A DNA stretch of 64,000 nucleotides from Crambe crambe. Taxonomy: Eukaryota > Porifera > Demospongiae > Poecilosclerida > Crambeidae. How positions within the stretch are numbered: position 1 is the stretch's first letter; every line of letters begins with the position of its first letter. Shown piece after piece: positions 49,817-60,662 of this stretch. The stretch spans positions 4,663,488 to 4,727,487 of the forward strand of contig OZ004585.1 in assembly GCA_963924555.1 (NCBI GenBank). Reading direction: 5' to 3'. The translations under genes were made by a program, and so were the position numbers. Below the pieces are notes generated by a model. That model was not told where the DNA came from, searched no databases, and saw only the letters and a program-made list of their open reading frames with translations.

Positions 49817-52800
49817 TGTGGAGGCCCTCACCTTGCCCCAGCGTGCAAGTTCAAAGAGACCCAATGTTTGTATTGCAAAAAGAAGGGACACTTGGCACGA
49901 GTCTGTAGAGCTAAAGCTCAAGGGGCTAAGGGTTCATCTGACTCAAAGCGTTCAAATTATCTGGAGGCACAAGAAGACGATTCGGCCTATACCCTGTTTA
50001 CCTTACATGGTTCAAATAGTAATCCTATTACTCTGGACCTTGCCCTCAACAATGTTCCTGTTAAAGTGGAATTGGATACGGGTGCTGCCGTCTCGGTCAT
50101 CAGCCATTCGACTTACCTGAACATTTGCAGTCAAAGTCAAGCTGTTCCTGCCCTGCAGCCATCCCTCGTCAAACTCAAGACCTATACTGGTGAATCGATT
50201 CCTATCGTTGGATGTGCATCACTACAAGCTAGGTATGGTACCCAGGTGGTAGATGTACATGTACAAGTGGTTGAAGGGGATGGGCCTAACCTTTTAGGCA
50301 GGGATTTACTTCAAAAGCTGGAGGTTGACCTTGGTTCTGTTAATGCAAATGTACTAGAACAAACAACACCTTTGGAAGGGATTCTAGACAAGCATTCCAT
50401 AGTATTTTCTGAGGAATTGGGATGTATGAATGGTCCAGCTGTACAGTTACAAATTGATGAAAAGTACAGCCGAAATTTTTCAAACCCCGAACTGTACCTT
50501 ACATTCTAAAGGAAAAGGTAGAGACAGAATTACAGAGATTGGAAAAGTTAGGAATTATTTCCCCCATAAAGTTCTCCAAGTGGGCGGCCCCTGTGGTGCC
50601 TGTTATGAAAAAGAATAATACTGTAAGGTTATGTGGAGACTATAAACTCACAGCAAACAAAGCCTTACTTACAGAATGTTACCCACTTCCACGAGTTGAT
50701 GACTTGGTCACAGCTCTGGCAGGTGGTAAATGTTTTACCAAATTAGATATGTCTAATGCATATTTGCAATTGCCAGTGGACGAGTCATTCAAGGAATATT
50801 CGGTTATTAACACTCACAAAGGCCTTTTTCAGTACAACAGATTACCATTTGGTATTTCGTCGGCACCAGCCATTTTTCAACGTTGCATGGATTCGCTCTT
50901 GCAAGGTATTCCTCGAGTATCTGTGTATTTAGATGACATCCTTATTACCGGAAGTACCATGGATGAACATCTGCAGAATCTGGAAGCAGTCTTGGGACGA
51001 CTTCATGATGCAGGGTTGCACCTTAACCGAGACAAATGCACATTCATGCAGCCAAAGATTGAATACCTGGGTCATGTTATAGGCAGACATCCTACTGAAG
51101 AAAAGATCCAGGCAATTCAAGAAGCTCCTACACCAAAAAACTTAACAGAACTCCGTTCTTTTCTTGGTATCATTAATTACTACAGTAAATTCCTTCCCAA
51201 TCTCTCGACACAACTGAACCCTCTACACCGATTGCTCGTGAAAAACAAGAAGTGGTTCTGGGGTGCTGAACAAGACCGTGCATTTCAAAAGGCCAAGGAA
51301 GCACTCCAATCCAACACACTCTTGGTGCATTTCGATCCAAGCAAACCGATCATCCTTGCATGTGATGCCTCGCAATATGGCATTGGGGCAGTATTGTCCC
51401 ATGTTATGGAGGATGGAGCAGAGAGACCTATTGCTTACACATCCAGGACCTTGAATCCGGCAGAGAAACACTACTCACAACTTGAGAAAGAAGGATTGGC
51501 GATAGTGTCAGGAGTGAAGAAGTTTCACAATTTTCTCTATGGGAGACACTTTACTATCCAGTCTGACCACCAATCTCTCTCGTTTCTGTTTAGTGAGACC
51601 AAAGGCATACCACAACTGGCCTCAGCTCGTATTCAGTGATGGGCGCTGACTCTTTCAACGTATAACTACACCATCCGATACAAAGCCGGGAAGTCACTAG
51701 GAAATGCAGATGCCCTTAGTAGGCTTCCCCGACCAGTTACAATTGTTGATGACTGCACTCCAGCAGACCTGGAACATCTGGTACATCATCTCTCATCCAC
51801 CACAATCTGTGCTGCTCAAATTAAAGAATGGACAAGCAAAGATCCGATATTGTCACAAGTGCAAAGATTTCTCTCATCAGGATGGCCAGCCACAACACTG
51901 GGAAAAGATTTCTCACCGTACACTTCCAAAAAGAACGAACTCAGCCTGATGGACGGATGCATATTATGGGGAAATCGTGTTGTTGTTCCACTTCCAGGAA
52001 GAAAAGGTGTACTAGACGAACTTCATGAAACTCACCCCGGTGCCAGCAGAATGAAAGGCTTAGCACGGAATTACATCTGGTGGCCACACATGGATGCAGA
52101 AATTGAAGACATGGTGCGCTGCTGTACAATCTGTCAGGAGTCTCGACCTTCACCAGCTGCCGCACCTCTCCATCCCTGGGCATGGCCTACTGCACCATGG
52201 GCACGTCTTCACCTAGATTTCGCAGGGCCATATCTGGGCCATATGTATCTAGTCGTGGTTGATGCCCACTCAAAGTGGATGGATGTTATTTTGATGACGA
52301 GTATTTCCTCAGCAAAGACGATTGAGAAACTCAGAATCGTATTCGCCACACATGGCATTCCACAGAAAGTTGTTACCGATAACGGAACATCATTTACAAG
52401 CCATGAGTTTAAGGAGTTTATGTCAAAAAACGGCATAATTCACATCACTTCAGCTCCTTACCATCCCTCGACAAATGGATTAGCCGAGCGTGCAGTTCAG
52501 TCTTTCAAACAAGGTTTGAAAAGAACCTCTGGAGATTCTATTCAAGAAAGATTATCTAAATTTCTTTTTAGTTATCGGATTACTCCTCATACTGTCACTG
52601 GTGTGTCACCAGCAGAATTGTTAATGGGACGAAGATTACATTCCAGATTGGATTTACTCTATCCAGGAATCTCTCAGAAAGTTCAGATACAACAATCCAA
52701 ACAAAAGCAAGGTCATGATAACACCCGACCTTTGCGTAGTTTCAAAGTTGGTGATCATATCTATGCAGAGAACTTTACAGATTCGCCACCGAAGTGGTTG

Positions 52801-53113
52801 CCAGGAACTGTTACCAAAGTCACAGGACCCCTTTCATATGAAGTGGAGTTACAATCTGGCGATGACATCAATGCGTAGACATGTCGATAGTCTGCGGAGC
52901 AGAACTGTATCAGAACAATCTGGAGACACTGAACAAACACTTGATCCCGAAGTTGCTGATGCAGCTGATCCACTTTTCTTCCCAGACCTGGAACCAGAAG
53001 CTCCACTCGTCCCACCTGCAGAACTGCCACCACCAGTACCTAATTTACCACCACCACCACCACCCCCAGTCACTGTTCGAAGGTCACGTCGTAGCAGGAA
53101 ACGACCTACGTAA
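49817..53113 (+). pseudogene. Pol of the LTR element: protease, RT, RNase H, integrase
   Basis: Protease VELDTGAAVSVISH near 50070. RT from about 50500 with LDMSNAYLQLPV and SVYLDDILITG. RNase H with ILACDASQYGIGAVLS and QSDHQSL. Integrase zinc region H...H...C..C near 52025-52140 (LHETHPGASRM, CCTICQ). Integrase core Asp in LHLDFAGPY, Asp in VTDNGTSF, Glu in LAERAVQSF. The C-terminus is a Pro-rich, basic tail (RRSRRSRKRPT) in the next frame. Frameshift in a T-run near 50480, TGA at 51637-51639 just after RNase H (SARIQ-stop-WAL), frameshift near 52870. All catalytic motifs remain readable. Confidence 0.93.
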
Positions 53114-53136
53114 CTATTATGGTACAAAGTAACTTT

Positions 53137-53148
53137 AAAAGGGGGGAG
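53137..53148 (+). other. Polypurine tract
   Basis: AAAAGGGGGGAG immediately upstream of the 3' LTR; the usual plus-strand primer position. Confidence 0.85.
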
Positions 53149-53341
53149 TGTGGTATAGTAACAGACATTGTAACAGTTATCTATTATGTAATCATTTATT
53201 GTTATGTAACACCGGTATAATTATTGTTTGTGGTTTATTATCTTTGTATAAAAGCTAGTGCGTGTTCATTTTTAAGTATTGAGATAGTATTCATGTTTGA
53301 TAATAAGTTCTATTGAGGTTACTACATTTGAGATTACTACA
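53149..53341 (+). repeat. 3' LTR
   Basis: 193 bp, same termini as the 5' LTR, with about three substitutions between them (GACATT/GACATC, ACACCGG/ACACTGG, CATGTTT/CATATTT). Followed by GTACA. Confidence 0.93.
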
Positions 53342-55473
53342 GTACAGCAGTTACTTTCGAAGGGATGCTGAAATTTACTTCTAACTCTGCAAGGACTGGT
53401 GGTGCAATGTATTTCATTAATGCAGCATCTCTGACTTTAGCATCGCACACTACTCTTGAAACTTCTCACAACACTGCCGCTGACTATGGAGGAGCAATAT
53501 TTCACAAGGACATTGTCACACCCAGTCAATGTGACAATGTGATTGAAAGTATTCTTTTTTGGAAACTTCCATATTGCTTTCTGCAATTTAATGACCTGAA
53601 GAAAAACAGCACTATTACCATTAACTCTTATCTTGACTCAGCAGGAATTGATGGTAGTTTTTTATATGGTGGATTATTAGATTTAATAACATACCTTCAA
53701 ATGCAATTTTGGAACTGAGAACATTAACTTGAATGTCAAAGGATTAGCTAAGTCAAAGAGGAAGCACTGTTTCTACTACAGTAGTGGCGATAACAAGTGA
53801 AAACACCAGGATGAGAGTTGGTCAAAATCTTTGAAAGGTCTCACGAAACTGCTCAAGTTTGAATTATACTCTCTATTCCCGAAATGATTCAGCAAGCTTA
53901 ACGATTTATCCTGATGGTCCATGTCATAATACTGGAAATGCTTATAAAGTCATTCATGTGAAATTCCTTCCCTCTCCAACAGCATTTAGTCTACAAGATG
54001 ATCAGTGTTTATGCGAAGAACGATTACAACCATAATCACACTGAGTGCATCATTGGGAAAGAAAACATCATCCTCAAAATGAACACAGCAAAATTTTGGA
54101 TGAGCATTTTAAGGGATGACAATGCCACCTATCAAGGTCTGATTCTCTATCCCTCTTGTCCACCCGACTACTGCAAAACAAGCACTCTTGAAATCTCTAC
54201 AGATGATCTGGACATCCAGTGTGCTATGAACCGAACTGGAGTCCTATGTGGACAGTGTGCAACAATCTATAACCTCTTGCTCGGTACTTCAGATTGTGGG
54301 CAATGTTCCAATAAGTATCTAGCCCTACTGCTTCCCTTTGCAATAGCAGGAATATGTACTTGTCATTCTTTAAACTAACAGTTGCCACAGGAATGATCAA
54401 CAGCCTGATTCTCTATGCTAACTTTGTACAGGTCAATAGAAGATTGTTCTTCCCCACAGATAGCGTTAACGTCCTAACAGTATTCATAGCCTGGTTGAAC
54501 CTTGATCTCGGTTTTCAGACTTGCTTCTTTGATGGACTGGATGCATACATACAAACTTGGCTTCAGTATGCTTTTCCTCTGTATGTCTGGCTGTTGATTG
54601 GCTTTATGATACTGACCAGCAGGTATTCCATGACAGTCTCTAGATTGATAGGACATAACCCTGTTGCAGTCCTTGCTACCCTTATTCTTATGTCTTACAC
54701 TGAAATCTTACAGGTAATTATTGCCGTCTTCTCCTCAGTCAGCTTGGAATATCCTCATGGAAAGAGGGTGAGGGTATGGCTGAAAGATGCCAATGTAGCT
54801 TACTTACAGTCAAAGCATCTCTTTCTAGCAGTGATTACTTTATTGGTAGTCATATTCTTCCTTCCTTATACTATCTTCCTCCTACTTGGAACTCAACTCT
54901 ATCGTTTTTCACCTAGAAGGTGTGCCCACATGCTTCTAAGGATAAAATCTCTACTGGGCTCCTACTTTGCCCCATACAAGAGGAACTCTCGTTATTGGAC
55001 TGGATTCCTCTTGTTGGTACGCTGTGTTCTTTATATCGTATTCTCACTTGGGGACACAAATAAAAGCCTGTTGGCAATTGTCATAACATTTACTGGAGTT
55101 GGGGGCATTGCTTGGATTTCTGGAAGAGTGTACAAAAACTTCTATATAGAGATCATGGAGAGTTCAATATATTTAAATCTCATCACTCTATCAGCTGCTA
55201 TATACTCTTACTCAAGTTAACAGGATGGCACTAGTCAATGTATTAGTGGGAATAGTGTTTGTCAACATGATCGTTATCACCATTTATCAATTTTATCTCC
55301 TTTACATCTCGAAGTTGAAAAAATGGCTGAAAATTAAAGGATATCTAAGAGCAAGATCAGAAAATGGTACATCCACAAATGACATAGTACCAGCAAAGCC
55401 ACCACGAAAACATGAAGATAAGTTTGTCACATGTACTGTAATACAATTACGTGAACCTTTAGTGGAACCATAA

Positions 55474-57545
55474 AGTAACAGTAGTCATATGATTGTACTA
55501 TAGATATAGTGTGTGTATTTTTCACTATTGTTTGCTAGATAGCTAGTAGTTGCATTTCAAGCAATTAGCTTATTCTTGGTATTATAGGAGACTGGACTGT
55601 CAATCGGATGGTAGCTACCATCAGAGTAAACAAATCGGCTTCCATAAGTGCAAGTCTGTCTGGTAGTGTTAGTATAGTAATTTCACATAATAGCTATAAT
55701 AGCTGTGTGTTTCTCACACTGTACGTTGCAATACTCAGTTTTACAATTCATAATAATCAGAGAGTACAAAAGTACAGGATGTCAAGGATGCCCTTCATTA
55801 TCATCAAATCTTTCACTGGAGAAATGGTTCATTCAAATGCTATAAGGCCTCTCCAATAAAATCTTGAGTTTCTGGTTTAGTGCTTTCTATATTTCCATGA
55901 GGGGAAGCTGGTTATTATTATTATTATTATTTATGAATACCAGGTACCTGAAATTTATAACTACTAACTTGGAATTTTCTTCTCCATACAGAACACTTAG
56001 CTACTTCAAAATATCAATACAAAGCATAGTATGTGCACACGCAATCACATATACTGCATCATCTTGAAAAAAAAATTATTTTTTTAAAAGTCCATTCATT
56101 TTCCATCTTGTGTATAAGGAGGCAAATCGTTGCATCCTCCAGAGGGTAATCATGAGATTCTGCTGGTGTCATTTTCCTCACTTTTTACCATGAATTTCAC
56201 ATACTGTCCAAATGTTGATGCACATTTAGTGAACTATCAACCTATAAAGCAAACAATGTCAGAGAGCTAAACAGAGAGAGAGAGAGAGAGAGAGAGAATC
56301 AAAGCTGATCAAAATCACTTCAATGAGAGGAGGATGATCTGCCACCCAAACGATTTCTTTTGCCCACACTCTAGCGAAACACAGACATTGAGAAGCATTT
56401 TTGAAGAGAAGCAGCTTGAACTAGTTTTGCTGTGTCAGCATTATCTGAGCATGCGCAATAATAATAATAATAATTGATTTGCAGATCAAATTTTCGATGC
56501 GGGCGGTTGACCAGAAACTAATCATTTTATTGGAGTGGCCTAACACACTACTCAAAATTGACTGCACTATAATATCCCTTTACCTTTTCATAACTCAACT
56601 ATTGAAATAGCACATCAGCATAACACAGCAGTTTTAATTCTATGGGAACAATGGATGTTCCTTTTTATGAGTTTGGACTCCACTGCATGCATGTCTTTGC
56701 CATGTGTGTATATACAAACTTGATGTTTAGTGTGATCTTGCCATTTGTTTATGATGTAATTATAGCCAATTATGAACACTGACCACTCACCCACCTGCAC
56801 ATGCAAGGAAGGGTCTGGCTGGCTAGGCTTGTTATCAGACTATATGGCCTAGCTCATGCTAGCCTTGTGCCAGGCCCTTCCAGAGAGCCTGGCCTGGCAC
56901 GAGGCCAACTGTGACCCAGGGTGCAAGAGGAGCTATTAGCTATACAAGTGAACATTCTCTCTTTAGGCTGGTCTCTCAATGCTCAGAGTGTTGTGAATGA
57001 TTGCTTGTTAACATCCTAGGCAGCGGTTACTGACTTGATGCTCAAATCCTTCTAGTGTGCAGTGGGAAATTGCTGCAGCAATAATATGCTACCAACAGTT
57101 AGCTACATGTAGCTAAGTAGCTAAAAAGTTATTCTCAATCTAAACTGTGTATAGATACATGAGCCCATCTTTTCAGCTTGTAAAATAATGATGAAATTTC
57201 CTCAATAAATTGTCAATTTTCAGAACTATTATCATTCTTACTACCTTGTTCAAGACTTTAACTACCCTGCCATTCTACACCTTGATACACTAGCTATTGT
57301 ACTAGCTACATTGCACTAGTGTGTATTTCCACCGAAGTTCATTTCAACACTAAATTCTGTCTAAGTTGCCTATAGACAAGTGCTTCTGACTATATAGTCT
57401 CATGCCGGCTGGATATATGACAAATAAGTGGAAAAATCAAGTAGGGATGACTATGTAAGTCACCTCTTACCCCACCCATAATTATTACAGCAACTTGTAA
57501 ACTCCTCATGACTGCTCCTGGGGAGTGAAGTAGGGATTGAATACG
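55474..57545. other. Right flank of the inverted duplication
   Basis: Reverse-complement match to about 37390-38733, collinear over most of its length but with extra sequence around 55.86-56.52 kb, including an (AG)n run at 56274-56296. No gene supported. Confidence 0.65.
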
Positions 57546-58710
57546 GTATGTTGCAAAAAAAACTTTGCACCTTGCACGCGAGCATTCGCGAGTGGTTCTT
57601 GAAGGTTCTCAAATAGATTTCTTATCATACGTACGTAGAGAACCTACCTGAAGAACCAAAGCCATACAAGTCAAAGTAGGTATATAAACTTAGCACACTA
57701 GACCTCACGAAGGTTCGCTATAATAGTTCAGTTGTCAGTGGTCGATCTGTACGTACAATATAGCTAAATGGTCTACAGTGATTACACAAAGCAGCGAATA
57801 CTAAGTTTGTATTGGCGAGGCTGCAGGGTTTCTGAAATTGTCGAGTATTTGATTTTAGAAGATGGGATTTTGTCTACAAAGCAGGGTGTGCGACAGTTTT
57901 TGAAACGCTATGAAAGTACCAAATGCATTGCAAGGAAACCAGGATCAGGAATGAGACGACGGCAACTCAGCTACAAGCCATGCTAGCATCACGAAACATC
58001 TACGTGTCACTTGCAACTATTGTAAGAAATAGAACTCAACTAGTCTGGACTTTCCGTGGATCAGCATACTGTCAATTGATCCGTCAGCCGAACAAGCAGA
58101 AGCGATTGGAGTGGGCAACTGATCACCTTCAGGATGATTTTAGCAACGTCATCTGGACAGATGAAACAACTGTTCAAATTGAAACCCACAAGCGATTCTG
58201 CTACCACAAGCAAGGACAGAAGCCTCGTCCAAAGCCTCGTCCAAAACATCCCACCAAAGTTCACGTGTGGGGAGGTATCAGCAAAAGCGGAGCAAGTGCA
58301 TATTCGAAGGAATAATGGATGCTACTTTATACTGCGAAATACTGGAGAAAACTTTGCTCCCTTTCATAGAAGAGAAATTTCCTCCTCCTATCATACATTA
58401 CCTTATGCAGGATAATGACCCAAAACACACTTCCAGGGCTGCTCAAGAATTCTTCAATCAGCATAGCATCAACTGGTGGAAAACGCCACCTGAGTCACCA
58501 GACATGAACCCGATTGAAAATCTATGGCACGAACTGAAGGAGTTCATTAGACGTGAAGTGAAGCCAAACAACAAAGAAGAATTGATTGATGGCATTAGTG
58601 CATTTTGGGACATGGTTGATGTGTACAAATGTCGCCGCTACATAAATCATCTCAACAAAGTACTTCCTAAAGTAATTGAAGTTAGAGGTGAACCTACTGG
58701 TTATTGATAT
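57545..58710 (+). pseudogene. Tc1-type transposase, two frameshifts
   Basis: HTH start MVYSDYTKQRILSLYWRGCR at 57768, first frame to 57986. A second frame (57923-58315) has LASRNIYVSLATI and NVIWTDETTVQ (first Asp). A third frame (58267-58707) has YLMQDNDPKHTS (second Asp) and SPDMNPIENLWHELK (Glu). 34 residues lie between the second Asp and the Glu, i.e. DD34E, the Tc1 signature. Frame changes occur near 57955 and 58275. A possible left end is TACGGTATGTTGCAAAAAAA at about 57542; the inverted partner is not visible on the right, so the copy is truncated or its end has diverged. It begins exactly where the inverted duplication stops. Confidence 0.85.
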
Positions 58711-59117
58711 CTTCATATTTAGCTACTGAACTAAACAGTCAGCTATGTATTTGTGCTTTTTTAATTCTATAAAATTAATATGAAAAAAAAATGGTTTCAT
58801 ATATTATAGCTATAGTAGCTATATTAAAGGTGACTATATACAACAGACTAAGGGGGCTATAATTGCGAGAACAAACAGTGAAAAATACTGAAGGACAACA
58901 TTGCACGTTTAATTCAGTCTCCATGGATATGCACACTTGCTGTTTCTGCAAACTGGGCATTGCCATCCTTGGGGAGGTAAAGGAAACACTGGTGTAATGA
59001 ATAATAGGTGTGACTTCCACATACTTGTAACAATTCAAAGTTTGAACCAAAAAAGGATGAATGATGGAAAAAAAAACACGAGAGAGAAATCACAACAGCT
59101 ATTAATAAGCTGATCAA
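58711..59117. other. No gene seen
   Basis: AT-rich 3' flank of the transposase; no domain or clear repeat boundary. Confidence 0.4.
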
Positions 59118-59118
59118 T

Positions 59119-59340
59119 ATCAGAGAGTGCGGTAGCACTCTCTATGTAGGGATGACTCGGACGGCCGCGCGCGCCGCCTATAGACTAATACTAAAGTGAA
59201 ATTCTAGTTCCCCCACTTAGACCTAACAAAAGCTACTGTGAATGATTATCCAGCCTACTAGAGCCTACTACAATGTGCAGACCAAGTTTCAGGACCAGGG
59301 AGCTTACCGTTTCAGAAATACGGCAAGCAGGTAAATCGCT
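59119..59340 (+). repeat. Hairpin-ended repeat, partial copy
   Basis: CAGAGAGTGCGGTAGCACTC TCTATGTAGGGATG, then the GC-rich GGCCGCGCGCGCCGCC block, ending at GGCAAGCAGGTAAATCGCTA. Repeated directly at 59365-59590, making a head-to-tail pair. Confidence 0.8.
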
Positions 59341-59364
59341 ATATTCTTCTTCTTCTTCTCTATT

Positions 59365-59603
59365 ATCAGAGAGTGCGGTAGCACTCTCTATGTAGGGATG
59401 ACTCGGACGGCCGCGCGCGCCGCCTATAGACTAATACAAAAGTGAAATTCCAGTTCCCCCACTTAGACCTAACAAAAGCTACTGTGAATGATTATCCAGC
59501 CTACTAGAGCCTACTACAATGTGCAGACCAAGTTTCAGGACCAGGGAGCTTACCGTTTCAGAAATACGGCAAGCAGGTAAATCGCTATATTCTTCTTCTT
59601 CTC

Positions 59604-59638
<35 letters not shown>

Positions 59639-60660
59639 TTATTATTATTCTTCTTAGACAACTATATCTCTCGAACCACTCAAGCTACAGCTATGATTTC
59701 TGGACAAATCCACTCCAAATTCTACCAACTACGATCTTTTCTACTCGTTGATCCTCGAAAGAGTCGATGAAAAAGGAGACACTAAGGAGCACAGCACTCG
59801 ACTAATTCAATTAGGAAGCCATCTTTTCTATAATACGCATGCGCATGTATTTGATATCCAATTATTCGAAATTATAATATTACTCAGCTGCCTCTAGCTA
59901 GCTAGCTAGCTAGGTCCTAGGTATAGGTATATGTAGCTAGAATAATGATGATGATGATAGACTACTGTATCGACTCGGGGATTTAGATTCAACAAGGTAG
60001 ACTCTATTTCAGCATCTTCTACCTCCACCTTGACTCGTTGATAATGATTGGGCTGGTATGCTATTGGAGAACTATTCTTCTTTCATCTGTCCCTGCATAC
60101 ACATAGAAGAATGAACTCTATACATAGCTAAAACCATAAAAGAGAGGAAAAAAGACCAGGAACAAGTAAGGGAAAAAGCATTTCGTGAAATGAAAAAAAG
60201 ATGTAGGGATGACCACTGCTCAAAAAAGTAAGGAAACAAGAAGGATGGAATCTTTGTTCTGTATATCCAGCCAACAATCCCTACATATACGTACATTACT
60301 ACACTATAATCTGAAGCTACCCGACGTATATGTAGGGATTGTTGGCTGGATATACAGAACAAAGATTCCATCCTTCTTGTTTCCTTACTTTTTTGAGCAG
60401 TGGTCATCCCTACATCTTTTTTCATTTCATGAAATGCTTTTTCCCTTATTATTATTATTATTATTATTCTTCTTCTTCTTATTAGACAACCATATCTCTC
60501 GAACCACTCAAGCTACAGCCATGATTTCTGGACAAATCCACTCCGAATTCTACCAACTACGATCTTTTCTACTCGTTGATCCTCGAAAGAGTCGATGAAA
60601 AAGGAGACACTATGGAGCACAGCACTCGACTAATTCAATTAGGAAGCCATCTTTTCTATA
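59365..60660 (+). repeat. Hairpin-ended repeat, long composite copy
   Basis: Same start as the preceding copy, then an (ATT)n run at about 59605-59650, AGACAACTATATCTCTCGAA, CGAAAGAGTCGATGAAAAAG, CTAGCTAG and the family's other end near 60300-60400 (TGTAGGGATTGTTGGCTGG). The 59.66-59.83 kb part recurs at 60.48-60.66 kb, so it is a tandem or nested arrangement. Inverse of 23941-24882. Confidence 0.7.
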
Positions 60661-60662
60661 AT

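Larger units (their letters stand above)
47680..53341 (+). mobile_element. Ty3-type LTR retrotransposon, 5662 bp, recent but damaged
   Basis: Identical-length 193-bp LTRs (47680-47872 and 53149-53341), TGT...ACA ends, GTACA duplication. PBS-like TTGGCGACGAGG follows at once after the left LTR, and a polypurine tract AAAAGGGGGGAG lies just before the right LTR. The LTRs differ at about three of 193 positions, so insertion is recent. Domain order gag, zinc knuckle, protease, RT, RNase H, integrase is Ty3/gypsy; RT and PBS resemble the Mag-type lineage (inference). Coding lesions: a nested transposon in gag, two TGA stops (49814-49816 and about 51637-51639) and frameshifts near 50480 and 52870. 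It could only move with proteins supplied elsewhere. Confidence 0.95.
45723..55473 (+). pseudogene. Beta-helix repeat/multi-TM receptor-like gene, right copy, split by LTR element
   Basis: Inverted partner of the 38.7-43.0 kb gene: same start (MEFFKLYILLHVVMLSTSLQ), same repeats (GGAI, NNTAT) up to 47674, then the LTR retrotransposon. It resumes at 53347 (AVTFEGMLKFTSNSARTGGA) and runs to the tail PAKPPRKHEDKF at 55473. Other lesions: about 20 nt lost near 45815, TGA near 45889, frame changes near 46240, 46562, 47010, 47585, 53700 and 53760-53830, a 13-nt deletion near 54355 and a 4-nt insertion near 55208. It cannot make the full protein, but it keeps some segments that the left copy has lost (e.g. 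the 52-nt block near 47175). Confidence 0.85.

Noticed and set aside
60209-60598. Open frames in the hairpin-ended repeats as genes
   Set aside because: The same frames recur only because the repeat recurs (23987, 60072, 60209); composition is that of (CTT)n and T-rich runs, with no domain.
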